From NCBI GenBank assembly GCA_021325235.1, contig JAJPHN010000011.1, forward strand, positions 62,001 through 126,000: DNA of 64,000 nucleotides. Direction: 5' to 3'. The notes under the pieces are model-generated. The model was given only the letters and a program-made list of their open reading frames with translations. It made no database searches and was not told the DNA's origin. Position 1 is the first letter of the stretch, and each line of letters starts with the position of its first letter. This document shows positions 1 to 8,984 of this stretch, piece by piece. The position numbers and the translations under genes were made by a program. The DNA comes from Terriglobia bacterium. Its GTDB lineage: Bacteria > Acidobacteriota > Terriglobia > Bryobacterales > Bryobacteraceae.

Positions 1-389
1 CCGTCGGCGTTCTGCTGAGCAAATCCCCATTCGAGAATTCGTAGACCGCGATCGACCAGAACCCGGTCGTGATAAGCGAGTCCGGTGGCGATGATCTGAT
101 CGCCGGCCCGCTGCTGCTCGATGTACCAGGTTCCGGAGCGTGTCTGATCCCAGCGGCGATTGACCGAGGAAAACGCACCGTCCTCGGCTGTGTCCTTTGC
201 TCCCCAGGAGCGGTCATGATAGACCGTGGCCAACAGAACGGCGCTTGTCTGAAATCGCAGTTCGTCTGTGAACGCTTCGCTGTTCGCGGCGGAAATGAGA
301 GCGGACAGGACCAGTGCGATACCCGCTCGAGAGAGAGGATGAATCCGTGAAATACGGAGGCTTCTGCCTCGGTAATCCGCCAATCGCAT
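1..389 (-). pseudogene. Secreted protein of unknown function, 5' part, apparent frameshift in signal peptide; 3' end beyond window
   Basis: Reading leftward, an ATG at 389 opens a frame starting MRLADYRGRSLRISRIHPLS. A different frame then runs open from about 328 to the window edge with a hydrophobic stretch GIALVLSALISAANSEA and a mature part containing TVYHDRSWGAK and GTWYIEQQRAGD. That second frame has no ATG, GTG or TTG upstream of its hydrophobic stretch. The two frames meet at a CT-dinucleotide tract (GA on the plus strand, 329-337). One extra CT unit would join them into a single signal peptide (charged n-region, h-region, Ala-Xaa-Ala-like end). So this is a frameshifted or wrongly called gene rather than two genes. 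I do not recognise the family; the visible part is somewhat like secreted alpha/alpha-barrel proteins, a guess only. It is divergent from the TPR gene at 468. Confidence 0.5.
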
Positions 390-467
390 GATCCAACCTA
401 CATACCTTTTGGCGCCGCGGCAATCGCCTCAATATGCTAGCCTCAGGAGAAAGGCAGTCGTCTCAGT

Positions 468-1169
468 TTGACCCGTCATGAACTAAAAGAGCAGCTCGAG
501 CACGATCAATTTACAGAGTCGGTCAGCTCCGCGCTCGAGTACGCCAGCGCTCACAAACAAAATCTGATTCGGTGGGGCATTGTCGCCGGTGTGGCGGTCC
601 TCCTGGTTGCCGCTGCGGTGTGGTTCAACTCCTACCGCCGTGCGCAACGCCAGCGCGATCTGCAGGCTGCTTTCGCGATTGTGGACGCGCAGGTCGGCCC
701 GCCGAACGAGTACAGCAAGACCTTTGCCACACAGGACGAAAAGAATCGCGCTTCCATCAAGGCGCTCTCGGATGTGGTGGCGAAAGATGGCGGCACCGCC
801 GAGGGATATCTCGCGCAGTATTATCTGGGCACGCTGAAAGCGCAGCAGGGCGATCTGAAGGGCGCGGAATCCGACCTGAGCAAAGTGGCTTCTTCAGGAA
901 CCGATTCGGCAGCGCTGGCGAAAATTGCGCTGGCACAGGTTTATCTCTCGACGAATCGGACTTCGCAGGCTCAGGAACTGCTGCGCGCGCTGGTCAACAA
1001 GCCGACTGACCTGGTCTCGAAGGGACAGGCACAGATTCTGCTGGCGCAGATCGATGCATCTGCCAATCCGCAGCAGGCGCGGCAGATCCTGCAGACTCTA
1101 AAGGGGCCGAAAACGGACCCGGCCGTCTCTCGCGCTGCCGATCAGCTCTCCGCCCAAATCGCAAAATAG
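468..1169 (+). CDS. Membrane-anchored tetratricopeptide protein (YfgM-like)
   Basis: This 233-aa protein has a short cytoplasmic N-terminus, one membrane segment at about residues 36-52 (IVAGVAVLLVAAAVWF) and a periplasmic helical-repeat domain with TPR-like units (AEGYLAQYYLGTLKAQQGDL, then a second near residue 165). The topology and length resemble YfgM/TPR_21 proteins, which act as ancillary subunits of the secretion or envelope machinery; the specific role here is inference. The start is a TTG at 468; an AGGAGA-AAGG stretch at 445-454 is the only ribosome-binding-like sequence and lies rather far upstream. It precedes the dGTPase-like gene by 34 bp on the same strand, so the two may be cotranscribed. 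Confidence 0.75.
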   Translation: MTRHELKEQLEHDQFTESVSSALEYASAHKQNLIRWGIVAGVAVLLVAAAVWFNSYRRAQRQRDLQAAFAIVDAQVGPPNEYSKTFATQDEKNRASIKALSDVVAKDGGTAEGYLAQYYLGTLKAQQGDLKGAESDLSKVASSGTDSAALAKIALAQVYLSTNRTSQAQELLRALVNKPTDLVSKGQAQILLAQIDASANPQQARQILQTLKGPKTDPAVSRAADQLSAQIAK

Positions 1170-1203
1170 CCTGGATGGCGGGCCTGTTTCGCTCGATCCG
1201 CCT

Positions 1204-2316
1204 ATGCTGAGCCATCTGCGGCTTGACTCGCGCAGTCATCGCGGCCGGCGCTATCCGGAGCTTCCGCATCCGTACCGCAACGATTTTCAGCGTGATCGCG
1301 ACCGCATCATTCACTCGCGCGCGTTCCGGCGGCTCGAAGGCAAGACGCAGGTTTTCACCATTGGCCTGAACGATCACACGCGCAACCGGCTGACACACAC
1401 GATCGAAGTTTCGCAGGTGGCGCGCACAGTGGCCGTGACACTCGGCTTGAACGAAGAGTACACCGAGACGCTGGCGCTGGCGCACGATCTCGGCCATCCG
1501 CCGTTCGGTCACGTGGGTGAACGCGAGCTCGACCGGCAAATGCGGCAGTTCGGCAGTTCGTTCGAGCACAACCTGCACTCGCTTCGCATTGTCGACCGGC
1601 TCGAGCAGCGCTATGCCAGCTTCGACGGGCTCAACCTGACTTTCGACGTGCGCGAAGGGATCGTGAAGCATTCGCGCGAAGTCGAGCGCGATGCAGACCC
1701 CGAGCTGCAGGAATTCCTTCCCGGCGAGCGCCCCGCACTGGAGGCTCAGCTGCTCGATATTGCCGACGAGATCGCTTACGGAACCGCTGATCTCGACGAC
1801 TCGTTTACCGCCGGCCTGATCTCATTCGACGATCTGCGCGCCTATGTGCCTGAATCGGCCGACTGGATTGAGACAACGGAAACGCGATACCCGGGAGCAA
1901 GCGACCGCGTGCGCTTCTGGGAAGTGCAGCGGCATTTGATGAACACGCTCATTGGCGGATTCATCGAGGGGACCGCGCAAGCGGCGGCCGCCGCGGGCGT
2001 ACAGAGCTCGGCCGATGTGCGCGCGCTGGATTACCGGCTTGCGCAATTCTCACCCGCTACCATCCGCATCAATGCCAATTTGAAGACGCTGCTCACCGAA
2101 CGCGCTTACTCGTGCGAGCCTCTGGTGAAGGAACGCGCGAGGGCGTCCGAGCGAGTGCGGGCGCTCTTTGAGTTCCTGCTCGAACGGCCTGAAAAGGTGT
2201 CGCCCGGGTATCGCGAACACCTCGAAGACACGCCCGTGCACCGCGTCGTCTGCGATTACATCGCGGGCATGACGGATGCGTATGTGCTGCGCAAGGCGCG
2301 CGATCTGGGGCTTTAG
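1204..2316 (+). CDS. dgt: Deoxyguanosinetriphosphate triphosphohydrolase-like HD protein
   Basis: The 370-aa product is a dGTPase-type HD-domain phosphohydrolase, expected to release triphosphate from dGTP or other dNTPs in the cytoplasm. Visible signatures are the N-terminal FRRLEGKTQVF block, the first metal-ligand His in NRLTHTIEV (H65), the HD pair in LALAHDLGHPPFGH (H94-D95) and the downstream LLDIADEIAYGTADLDD block with the last metal Asp. The length matches the shorter dGTPase-like subgroup (about 370-420 aa) rather than the 505-aa E. coli Dgt, so substrate preference cannot be fixed from sequence. The gene lies between a TPR membrane protein and purH, all on the plus strand, fitting nucleotide metabolism with purH 57 bp downstream. 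Confidence 0.88.
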   Translation: MLSHLRLDSRSHRGRRYPELPHPYRNDFQRDRDRIIHSRAFRRLEGKTQVFTIGLNDHTRNRLTHTIEVSQVARTVAVTLGLNEEYTETLALAHDLGHPPFGHVGERELDRQMRQFGSSFEHNLHSLRIVDRLEQRYASFDGLNLTFDVREGIVKHSREVERDADPELQEFLPGERPALEAQLLDIADEIAYGTADLDDSFTAGLISFDDLRAYVPESADWIETTETRYPGASDRVRFWEVQRHLMNTLIGGFIEGTAQAAAAAGVQSSADVRALDYRLAQFSPATIRINANLKTLLTERAYSCEPLVKERARASERVRALFEFLLERPEKVSPGYREHLEDTPVHRVVCDYIAGMTDAYVLRKARDLGL

Positions 2317-2373
2317 CCTCGCAATCCGCAAGGCAAACGGCTGACGGTGAGGGTTTTGTCAAAATGTTGTTTC

Positions 2374-3903
2374 ATGGCCAAAATCGAACGCGCACTGCTG
2401 AGCGTAACGGATAAGACAGGACTCATTGCGTTTGCCAGGCGTTTACATGAATTCGGCGTTGAGCTGATCTCGACAGGCGGAACGGCGCGGGCGCTGCGGG
2501 AAGCGGACATCCCGGTGCGCGAAGTCGCCGATATCACCGGATTTCCCGAGATGCTGGATGGCCGTGTGAAAACCATTCATCCGCGCATCGCGGCAGGCAT
2601 TCTGGCGATGCGGTCGAACCCGGCACACATGCACTCGCTGGCCGAACACGACATTCCGCCGATTCAGATGGTCGTGGTGAATCTGTACCAGTTCGAGAAG
2701 TATGCGGCAAAGCCGGGGGTCACGCGCGAAGAACTGATCGAGAATATCGACATCGGCGGCCCCACCATGATTCGCGCCGCGGCCAAGAATTTTCAGGATG
2801 TCGCCGTGGTGGTTTCACCCTCGCAATATAACGATGTGATGCGCGAAATGAATGAGCGCGGCGGCGAACTGAGCGAGCAGACTCATTGGAAGCTTTCACA
2901 GCAGGCGTTCCTGCACACCGCCGCCTACGACGTGGCCGTTTCCAATCGTCTACTGCAGATCGACAACACTGATCCCTTGCCGGAGCGATTGCAGATTTCC
3001 GTGCCGCGGGCCTACGCGCTGCGCTACGGCGAGAACCCGCATCAGCAGGCGGCGCTTTACCGGCGCGAGCGCACCGGCATTGCGGGTGCTGAACAGCTGC
3101 ACGGCAAAGAGCTTTCGTACAACAACCTGGTCGATCTCGACGCAGCCTGGCAGCTGATTCTGGAGTTTGAAGGCCCGGCAGCGGCGATCATCAAACACAC
3201 GAATCCCTGCGGGTGCGCCGAGCAGTCGTCGCTTGCCGAAGCGTACCGTAAAGCGCTCGAAGCAGATCCCGTTTCGGCGTTTGGCGGCATTCTCGCCTTC
3301 AATCGTGAGCTCGACGAAGAGACCGCGAACGAAGTGGCGAAGTTGTTCGTAGAGGCAATCGCCGCACCGTCCTTCTCCGAAAACGCGCTGAGCATACTGA
3401 CGAAGAAGAAAAATCTGCGGTTGGTAAAAGTGAGTGCGGCGGCACCGGAACTGGTGATCAAATCGATCTCGGGCGGTTTCCTGGCACAGACTCCCGATAC
3501 CGGGAAGTTGGAACGGAGCTCGCTGCAGGTGAAGACAAAGCGCGCGCCGGATGAAAAGGAATGGACGGCGCTTCAGTTTGCCTGGAAGGTTTGCAAGCAT
3601 GTGAAGTCGAACGCCATCGTTTATGCGCGCGCGGGACAGTCGATTTCGGTAGGCGCGGGACAAATGAGCCGCGTGGACAGTGTGAAGATCGGAGCGGCGA
3701 AAGCCGTATTGCCGCTGTCGGGAACAGTCCTCGCCTCCGACGCATTCTTTCCCTTCCCCGATGGTGTGGAAGAAGCCGCGAAGCACGGCATTACGGCTGT
3801 GATCCAGCCCGGCGGGTCCGTGAAAGACGAAGAGGTAATCGCGGCGGCAGATCGCCTCGGGCTTGCGATGGTCTTCACCGGAATGCGCCATTTCCGGCAC
3901 TAA
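2374..3903 (+). CDS. purH: Bifunctional AICAR formyltransferase / IMP cyclohydrolase
   Basis: PurH catalyses the last two steps of purine biosynthesis: formylation of AICAR by 10-formyl-tetrahydrofolate and ring closure to IMP. The N-terminal MGS-like IMP cyclohydrolase domain (residues about 1-190) has ALLSVTDKTGL, LISTGGTARALR and the GRVKTIHPRI signature. The C-terminal transformylase has RYGENPHQQAALY, the catalytic AAIIKHTNPCG segment (Lys-His), SAFGGILAFNRELD and the C-terminal QPGGSVKDEEVI. I place the start at ATG 2374 (MAKIERALLSV), which matches the family; an in-frame GTG 27 bp upstream gives a non-conserved extension. The resulting length of 509 aa is normal. The 3' end converges on the crotonase gene. 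Confidence 0.97.
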   Translation: MAKIERALLSVTDKTGLIAFARRLHEFGVELISTGGTARALREADIPVREVADITGFPEMLDGRVKTIHPRIAAGILAMRSNPAHMHSLAEHDIPPIQMVVVNLYQFEKYAAKPGVTREELIENIDIGGPTMIRAAAKNFQDVAVVVSPSQYNDVMREMNERGGELSEQTHWKLSQQAFLHTAAYDVAVSNRLLQIDNTDPLPERLQISVPRAYALRYGENPHQQAALYRRERTGIAGAEQLHGKELSYNNLVDLDAAWQLILEFEGPAAAIIKHTNPCGCAEQSSLAEAYRKALEADPVSAFGGILAFNRELDEETANEVAKLFVEAIAAPSFSENALSILTKKKNLRLVKVSAAAPELVIKSISGGFLAQTPDTGKLERSSLQVKTKRAPDEKEWTALQFAWKVCKHVKSNAIVYARAGQSISVGAGQMSRVDSVKIGAAKAVLPLSGTVLASDAFFPFPDGVEEAAKHGITAVIQPGGSVKDEEVIAAADRLGLAMVFTGMRHFRH

Positions 3904-3927
3904 ATTCGACCAGCGGGCGCTCTCTCA

Positions 3928-4716
3928 TTAGAGCTGCGGTTGAGCGTGGTGCGGCCAGCGTGCCGGCCTTTTTTCGAGGAACGCGCGAATCCCTTCCTGC
4001 GCTTCCGGCTCCTGAGCGTTCGCGCTCATGGTCTGGCTGGCGAAGGCGTATGCATGGGTCTGATCGAGCTCGATCTGTTTGTAGAAAGCATTCTTGCCGA
4101 TTCCGACCACCACCGGGCTGGCTTCGGCTATCCGCTCGGCGAGAGTGCGAGTGGCAGAGCGCAAATTCTGAGCCGGTACAACGCGATTCACGAGCCCCCA
4201 CTCGGACGCCTGGTAGGCATCAATCGGCTCACCCGTAAGCAGCATCTCCATGGCGCGTTTTCGGCCAATTGCGCGAGTCAGCGCGACCATCGGTGTCGAA
4301 CAGAAGAGCCCAATGCGCACGCCGGGCGTCGCAAACGAGGCCTTTTCCGAAGCAATGGCGAGATCGCAGCTCGCCACCAGCTGGCAACCGGCCGCTGTAG
4401 CCAGCCCCTGCACCTCCGCAATCACCGGCTGCGGGATGGACTGAATCTTCGTCATCAGATGCGTACACGCGCAGAAGATTCGTTTGTAATCGGAGGGATG
4501 CTCCTGGAGCATCTCATTCAGATCGTGCCCCGAACAGAAGACGCTTCCTTCCGAAGCAAGAATGATGACCTGAACAGCCCGGTTTACTTCGAGCCGGTGC
4601 AGGCACTCCAGCAGTTCGAGAGTGAGGTCAATCGAGAGCGCATTCCGCCGCTCGGGACGGTTCAGCGTAACAGTGGCGATCCCGTTCTCGATGTTCGAAT
4701 AGAGATTGGATTTCAT
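3928..4716 (-). CDS. Enoyl-CoA hydratase/isomerase family protein, ECHDC3-like
   Basis: A crotonase-fold protein of 262 aa. The oxyanion-hole segments are present (FCSGHDLNEM and GLATAAGCQLVASCDLAIAS), and the signature ATPGVRIGLFCSTPMVALTR closely follows the ECHDC3 branch. In classical hydratases the region around PEV supplies a catalytic Glu; here it is TPG, so the usual Glu is missing and hydratase activity should not be assumed. The start is ATG 4716, with GGAG 9-12 bases upstream; a longer in-frame extension upstream would run across the neighbouring gene and is not supported. It lies 79 bp downstream of the PQQ dehydrogenase on the same strand. It probably acts on an acyl-CoA in the cytoplasm; the substrate is unknown. 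Confidence 0.88.
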   Translation of the reverse strand: MKSNLYSNIENGIATVTLNRPERRNALSIDLTLELLECLHRLEVNRAVQVIILASEGSVFCSGHDLNEMLQEHPSDYKRIFCACTHLMTKIQSIPQPVIAEVQGLATAAGCQLVASCDLAIASEKASFATPGVRIGLFCSTPMVALTRAIGRKRAMEMLLTGEPIDAYQASEWGLVNRVVPAQNLRSATRTLAERIAEASPVVVGIGKNAFYKQIELDQTHAYAFASQTMSANAQEPEAQEGIRAFLEKRPARWPHHAQPQL

Positions 4717-4795
4717 GGCGCACTCCAGATCCATTGTGCGCCGGATTTTAGTGCAAGGGAAGAAGCGAAATGGAAGCCGCGTACTGCTGGACGAG

Positions 4796-6991
4796 CTAGT
4801 CGAGTCCAAACACGACGTATTCGCCCCGGATCGGCTCACTCGAGGCGGGATGCCCGGGGACGGCGTGCGTATACGTGGTCGCCTGCGCCGCCGCGCAAAC
4901 CGCAATGTACTCGCGGCCGTCCAGCTCATATACGGCGGGCATGCCTTCGAGCCCTGCTGTGAGCGTGGTTTCCCACAGAACCTTGCCGCTCCGGGTATCG
5001 AGCGCGCGAAATTTCCGGTCGCGGGTGCCGGCGAATATGAGGCCGCCCGCGGTCACCACCGGACCTACTTTCGGGAAGTGGCTGCCGGTATTTCGAATGC
5101 CGCGAGCGGCCAGCTCCGGGACTTCGCCGAGCGGAACCTGCCATTCGATCGTGCCGCGATTGAGGTCATAGGCAGTCAGCGTGGTCCAGGGCGGCGAAAT
5201 GGCGGGAAGTCCGCTGCTCGTGAACATGAATCCGAAGCCGCTCTTGTAATGAAGCGTTCCATCCGGACCTTGTTCCGGGACTGCGCTTTCGCCTCGGTCG
5301 CCCGCAGCAGTGGCGGGATCCGGATGAGCAAGATAGGTGAGCAGATCGTCGATCTCGTTCGGCTTCAGGTGTGCAAAGCCCGGCATTTGCCCTTGCCCCT
5401 GTTGAATGATGCTGCGCAGCTTCTCGCCACTCAGCCGCTGGTGTATCGAAACCAGCGAGGGAACAGCCGGTGGCCGGCCGTTTCGATCCGAGCCGTGGCA
5501 GAGTTCGCAATTGGATTCATACAGCGAGCGTCCTCTCTCCTCGGGCACAGCGGCATGCAGCGGCAACCGCTTTTCGGCGAGCTGGAGTCTCAACATAGCC
5601 GGTAAATCTTTCGAGACGACGAACAATCGTCCGCTATGCGGGTCCACCGCTGCTCCGCCAAAGTTCGCGCCGCCGTTGTTTCCCGGCATCTCGACCGTGT
5701 CTTGCGTGCCGGGCGGAGTGAACATTCCCTGATTGCGTGCGCGCCGGATCTTTTCAAGCCACTCGTCGCGCTCGCGCGGATCGGAAATGTACGGATTCAA
5801 ATCTTTTTCGGTGAACGCCTGTCTGGCAAAAGGCGGCGGCTGCAGCGGAAACGGCTGCATCGCCCACGTCTGCTCGCCTGGCATGTCGGACTGCGGAACG
5901 CTTCTTTCCTCAATCGGCCAGAGCGGCTTGCCTGTCTCGCGTTCGAAGACCCAGACGAAGCCCTCCTTGTTAACCTGCGCCACGATGTCGAGCTTCTTGC
6001 CATCGTGCATCACTGTCAGCAGCTTAGGCGCGGTGGCGTTGTCGTAATCCCAGATGTCGTGGTGCACCATCTGAAAGTGCCAGAGACGCTTTCCCGTGCG
6101 CGCATCGAGAGCAAGCAGGCAATCGCCGAAAAGATTCGCGCCTTTGCGATTCGCGCCGTAGAAGTTGTATTTGGGAGAAGCAGTGGGGACGTACACGATG
6201 CCGCGAGCCGTATCGAGTGAAAGCTCGCTCCAGGCGTTAGCGCCGCCGGCTCGCTTCCAGGCATCCGGCGGCCACGTGTCGTAGCCGTATTCGCCCGGAT
6301 GAGGAATCGTGTGAAAGCTCCAAACGAGCCGCCCGCTGCGCACATCGTAGGCGCGCACGTCGCCGGGTCCTGAGTGGTACTCCTCGTTTGTCGCCGAACC
6401 CAAAATCAGCAGATTCTCGAATATCTTCCCGGGCGTACTCGATTGCACCAGGGTCAGGCTCTCCGGATCGCGCCCCAGCCCCTCGCGCAGGTCGACGCCG
6501 CCATCTTTTCCGAAGCTGACGATGCGCTTTCCCGTTTTGGCATCGATCGCCTGCAGCACGTTGTTGCAGGAGAAGAGCAGCCGGCGTTCGCGTCCGTCGG
6601 CACTCTCCCAATAGTTGATGCCGCGATTGGTGATCAGCTGCGATGTGGGATGGGTCTCATGAAGCCAAAGCTCGCGTCCGGTCTTTGCATCGAGAGCGAC
6701 GATCGAGTTATGTTTCGCAAGCACGTACATCACGCCATGCGCGATCAGCGGATTGAATAAATACTTGCCGGAATCGCCGGTCGAGTACCGCCAGATCACA
6801 TGCAGCCTGCTGACGTTCTCGCGGTTGACCTGGGCGAGACCGGAATACTGCGCCGAATCGGGGCTCCCGCCGTATTCGGCCCACGAGTTTCTTTCTGCAG
6901 CGGACGCGCTCGCGACATACGGAAGCGCCGTGAGCAGCACAATAAGAATCTTCAACTGGAAAGACTGAGAAAACAATTTCCGAAGCTTCAC
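4796..6991 (-). CDS. PQQ-dependent dehydrogenase with inserted cytochrome c domain
   Basis: A secreted quinoprotein of 731 aa with a signal peptide ending near residue 32 (YVASASAAE). Repeated propeller-blade motifs of the ALDAKTGRELW type occur at about 100, 150, 220 and 300, and again near the C-terminus (RALDTRSGKVLWETTL), as in glucose/alcohol quinoprotein dehydrogenases. A cytochrome c module interrupts the propeller: CELCH at 495-499 and a likely axial Met in GQMPGF (M536). It probably oxidises a sugar or alcohol in the periplasm with PQQ and passes electrons to its own haem. No PQQ biosynthesis gene set is in the window; the PqqD-domain protein at 16872 belongs to another context. The multicopper oxidase gene lies upstream on the same strand, 124 bp away. 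Confidence 0.9.
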   Translation of the reverse strand: MKLRKLFSQSFQLKILIVLLTALPYVASASAAERNSWAEYGGSPDSAQYSGLAQVNRENVSRLHVIWRYSTGDSGKYLFNPLIAHGVMYVLAKHNSIVALDAKTGRELWLHETHPTSQLITNRGINYWESADGRERRLLFSCNNVLQAIDAKTGKRIVSFGKDGGVDLREGLGRDPESLTLVQSSTPGKIFENLLILGSATNEEYHSGPGDVRAYDVRSGRLVWSFHTIPHPGEYGYDTWPPDAWKRAGGANAWSELSLDTARGIVYVPTASPKYNFYGANRKGANLFGDCLLALDARTGKRLWHFQMVHHDIWDYDNATAPKLLTVMHDGKKLDIVAQVNKEGFVWVFERETGKPLWPIEERSVPQSDMPGEQTWAMQPFPLQPPPFARQAFTEKDLNPYISDPRERDEWLEKIRRARNQGMFTPPGTQDTVEMPGNNGGANFGGAAVDPHSGRLFVVSKDLPAMLRLQLAEKRLPLHAAVPEERGRSLYESNCELCHGSDRNGRPPAVPSLVSIHQRLSGEKLRSIIQQGQGQMPGFAHLKPNEIDDLLTYLAHPDPATAAGDRGESAVPEQGPDGTLHYKSGFGFMFTSSGLPAISPPWTTLTAYDLNRGTIEWQVPLGEVPELAARGIRNTGSHFPKVGPVVTAGGLIFAGTRDRKFRALDTRSGKVLWETTLTAGLEGMPAVYELDGREYIAVCAAAQATTYTHAVPGHPASSEPIRGEYVVFGLD

Positions 6992-7115
6992 TCCGCTCCG
7001 GACAATTTACTCCGGGCGTTCGGTGCGATTTCAGGCAGCAGTAACGGCGCGGCGTTACGACGTGCTGCTCAAGAATATCAGATCGTCCATGGAGAGACGT
7101 CTCGCGCTGGCGGAT

Positions 7116-8885
7116 CTACTGCGACTGTGTTGCGCTGTCGGCCGGTTCCACGCGGATGAGGCCCATCATGCCGCCGTCTTCATGCTCGAGCAGGTGGCAA
7201 TGATAAACGAAAGTGCCGACCGAATTCGGATCGCGGAAATCCATTCGTATCCGGACGCTCGGATAGGTGAGCGCTCGTTGCTTCAGGTAAGGAACATTGA
7301 CGGTATCGCGCAGAAACGGCTCATTCACCGGCATGCCAAGGTAATCCAGCAGCATGAAGTGGAGTTGATGGATGTGGAAGGCGTGCAACTCCTGTGAGCG
7401 GTTCTCGATGATCCAGTCTTCGACCGTTCCCTGCCTGGCAACAATGTTCGGCTCGGCGGAATCGGGATCGAAGGCTTCCACTTTCTGCCCTTCCACCGTC
7501 AGGTAAAATTCGACGGCACTCGGTGGACTGTTTGGATCCTGCAGCTTCTCCGAGAAATAAAGATGACGAACGCGAACCGGCTTCACATCGCCCAGCCACG
7601 GCAAGGCCTGGGCAGGCAGGGGTTTCGGATTCGGTGAAAGTCTTGCGCGCGGCTCCGGTGCTCTGTCCGAAACATCGATCAGAGCGAGCGTGCGATTCGG
7701 ATCGTTCTCACCACCGGGCCCTGTGTCAACGGTGCGCGTAACGAGAAGCGCAGTTGCACCCGGAGGTGGAGCTTTCACCATGAATTCCACGCGCGAGCCA
7801 GGCGGAACGCCGAGATGCGTGAGCCAGTGCGGCACATCGGCCGCCTTTGATCCGAGGTTCAACGGGACGCCATCGAGCGCAACCAGACCAAGCGGCTGCG
7901 GCGCGCGGCCGCACAGCACGGCGAGGTTCAGATAAGTGACCGCCGAAGCGTTGAGAACGCGCCAGAGTTGGCGTTCGCCGGGCTTCATTTCGATTCTGGC
8001 CGGCAGGTAGTCCGGATAAGGAACCGGAACGAAGTTGATGGAGAGATCTTTGGCCGGCTTGCCGAAACCGGTCCCATTATTGGCCGCGTCCCCATCGCGA
8101 TCAATAAGCATTTTGGGCAGGACCGGCTCATCTTTCGAAGGTGGTGCGTTGGGGTTGAGCAGATCCTGATCCCGAATGACAAGCACGCGCTCCGGAAGTC
8201 CGGCGAGTTCGTGGTCGGCGTCCTCGATGCCTTCGATGATCATGGCGCCCGAAGCACCGCCGAGCACCTGCGTGTTGGTGAAGCCGTGAACATGCGGGTG
8301 ATACCAATACAGCCCCGGCGGCTGATTTTCGGGGATCCGGAACTGGTACTCGAAGGGAGCACTTCCCGGCGCGATCAAAGTATTCAGAACATCATCCTGA
8401 TGGCAAAGCGGCGGAACGGTGAGCCCGTGAAAATGCAAATTGGTCGAGGTCGCGTTCATCGGTCCGGCTGAGCAGGAAAGCATCTGGCTATGAGCATGCG
8501 CCGAATGCGTGGCCGCCATAGCTGAGCGGCGGTGATCGATCGCCGATAATTCGTTCTTCAATGTCAGCGTGAGCAGATCGCCGGGATGAAGGCGCAGAGT
8601 CGGAGCCTGGTTGCCGTACTGATCCAGATAGCAGTAGCGACTGGAACCATCCGGCAGAGCGAAATTATGGATCGTCAGCTCAACATTCAAACGGCCATTT
8701 TCGCTGCGCAGGTCAGCCGGTTCGGAAATCGGGCTGCCAGGAGCCGGCCGCTCGCAGGCATTGCTTGCAGTGCATAACTCAGCGCCCACTAGAGCTAACA
8801 AAAGCGCAAGTGAAAGTTGGCACGCAGGCTGCAGTTTGATCACGCCGGAATCAGACAGAGTAACAGCGAAATGTTGCATTCGCAT
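7116..8885 (-). CDS. Multicopper oxidase (laccase/CueO-like, three cupredoxin domains)
   Basis: This 589-aa exported oxidase has all four copper-binding signatures: HFHG (151-154), WYHPHVHG (194-201), HAFHIHQLHF (501-510) and YHCHLLEHEDGGMM starting at 561. It should therefore couple one-electron oxidations to four-electron reduction of oxygen at a type 1 and a trinuclear copper centre. The N-terminal hydrophobic stretch LALLLALVGAELCTA is a signal peptide. A His/Met/Ser-rich insertion (about residues 117-145, including THSAHAHSQM) sits before the first copper motif and could bind extra copper. The start is ATG 8885, with a second ATG at 8879; neither has a clear Shine-Dalgarno. The start codon lies inside an 18-bp perfect palindrome, suggesting operator control. 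Substrate could be cuprous ion, manganese or phenolics. Confidence 0.95.
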   Translation of the reverse strand: MRMQHFAVTLSDSGVIKLQPACQLSLALLLALVGAELCTASNACERPAPGSPISEPADLRSENGRLNVELTIHNFALPDGSSRYCYLDQYGNQAPTLRLHPGDLLTLTLKNELSAIDHRRSAMAATHSAHAHSQMLSCSAGPMNATSTNLHFHGLTVPPLCHQDDVLNTLIAPGSAPFEYQFRIPENQPPGLYWYHPHVHGFTNTQVLGGASGAMIIEGIEDADHELAGLPERVLVIRDQDLLNPNAPPSKDEPVLPKMLIDRDGDAANNGTGFGKPAKDLSINFVPVPYPDYLPARIEMKPGERQLWRVLNASAVTYLNLAVLCGRAPQPLGLVALDGVPLNLGSKAADVPHWLTHLGVPPGSRVEFMVKAPPPGATALLVTRTVDTGPGGENDPNRTLALIDVSDRAPEPRARLSPNPKPLPAQALPWLGDVKPVRVRHLYFSEKLQDPNSPPSAVEFYLTVEGQKVEAFDPDSAEPNIVARQGTVEDWIIENRSQELHAFHIHQLHFMLLDYLGMPVNEPFLRDTVNVPYLKQRALTYPSVRIRMDFRDPNSVGTFVYHCHLLEHEDGGMMGLIRVEPADSATQSQ

Positions 8886-8908
8886 TGCAATGCGAAGTCT
8901 TAACTTCG
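8879..8908. promoter_or_regulatory. 18-bp perfect palindrome overlapping a second inverted repeat at the multicopper oxidase start
   Basis: TTCGCATTGCAATGCGAA at 8879-8896 is a perfect palindrome, and CGAAGT-CTTA-ACTTCG at 8893-8908 is a second perfect 6-bp inverted repeat sharing its left edge with the first. The sites cover the start codon of the oxidase (minus strand) and lie about 77-106 bp upstream of the phosphoesterase start (plus strand). A dimeric repressor bound here would block both the oxidase ribosome-binding region and possibly the divergent promoter. The regulator is not identified. Confidence 0.5.
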
Positions 8909-8984
8909 TTCATCAACGTGTCATGTTCCCCTGCTAAAAACAGTGAGGCCAATTACGGCAACTCCAAAACGAAAGAAGGGGAAA

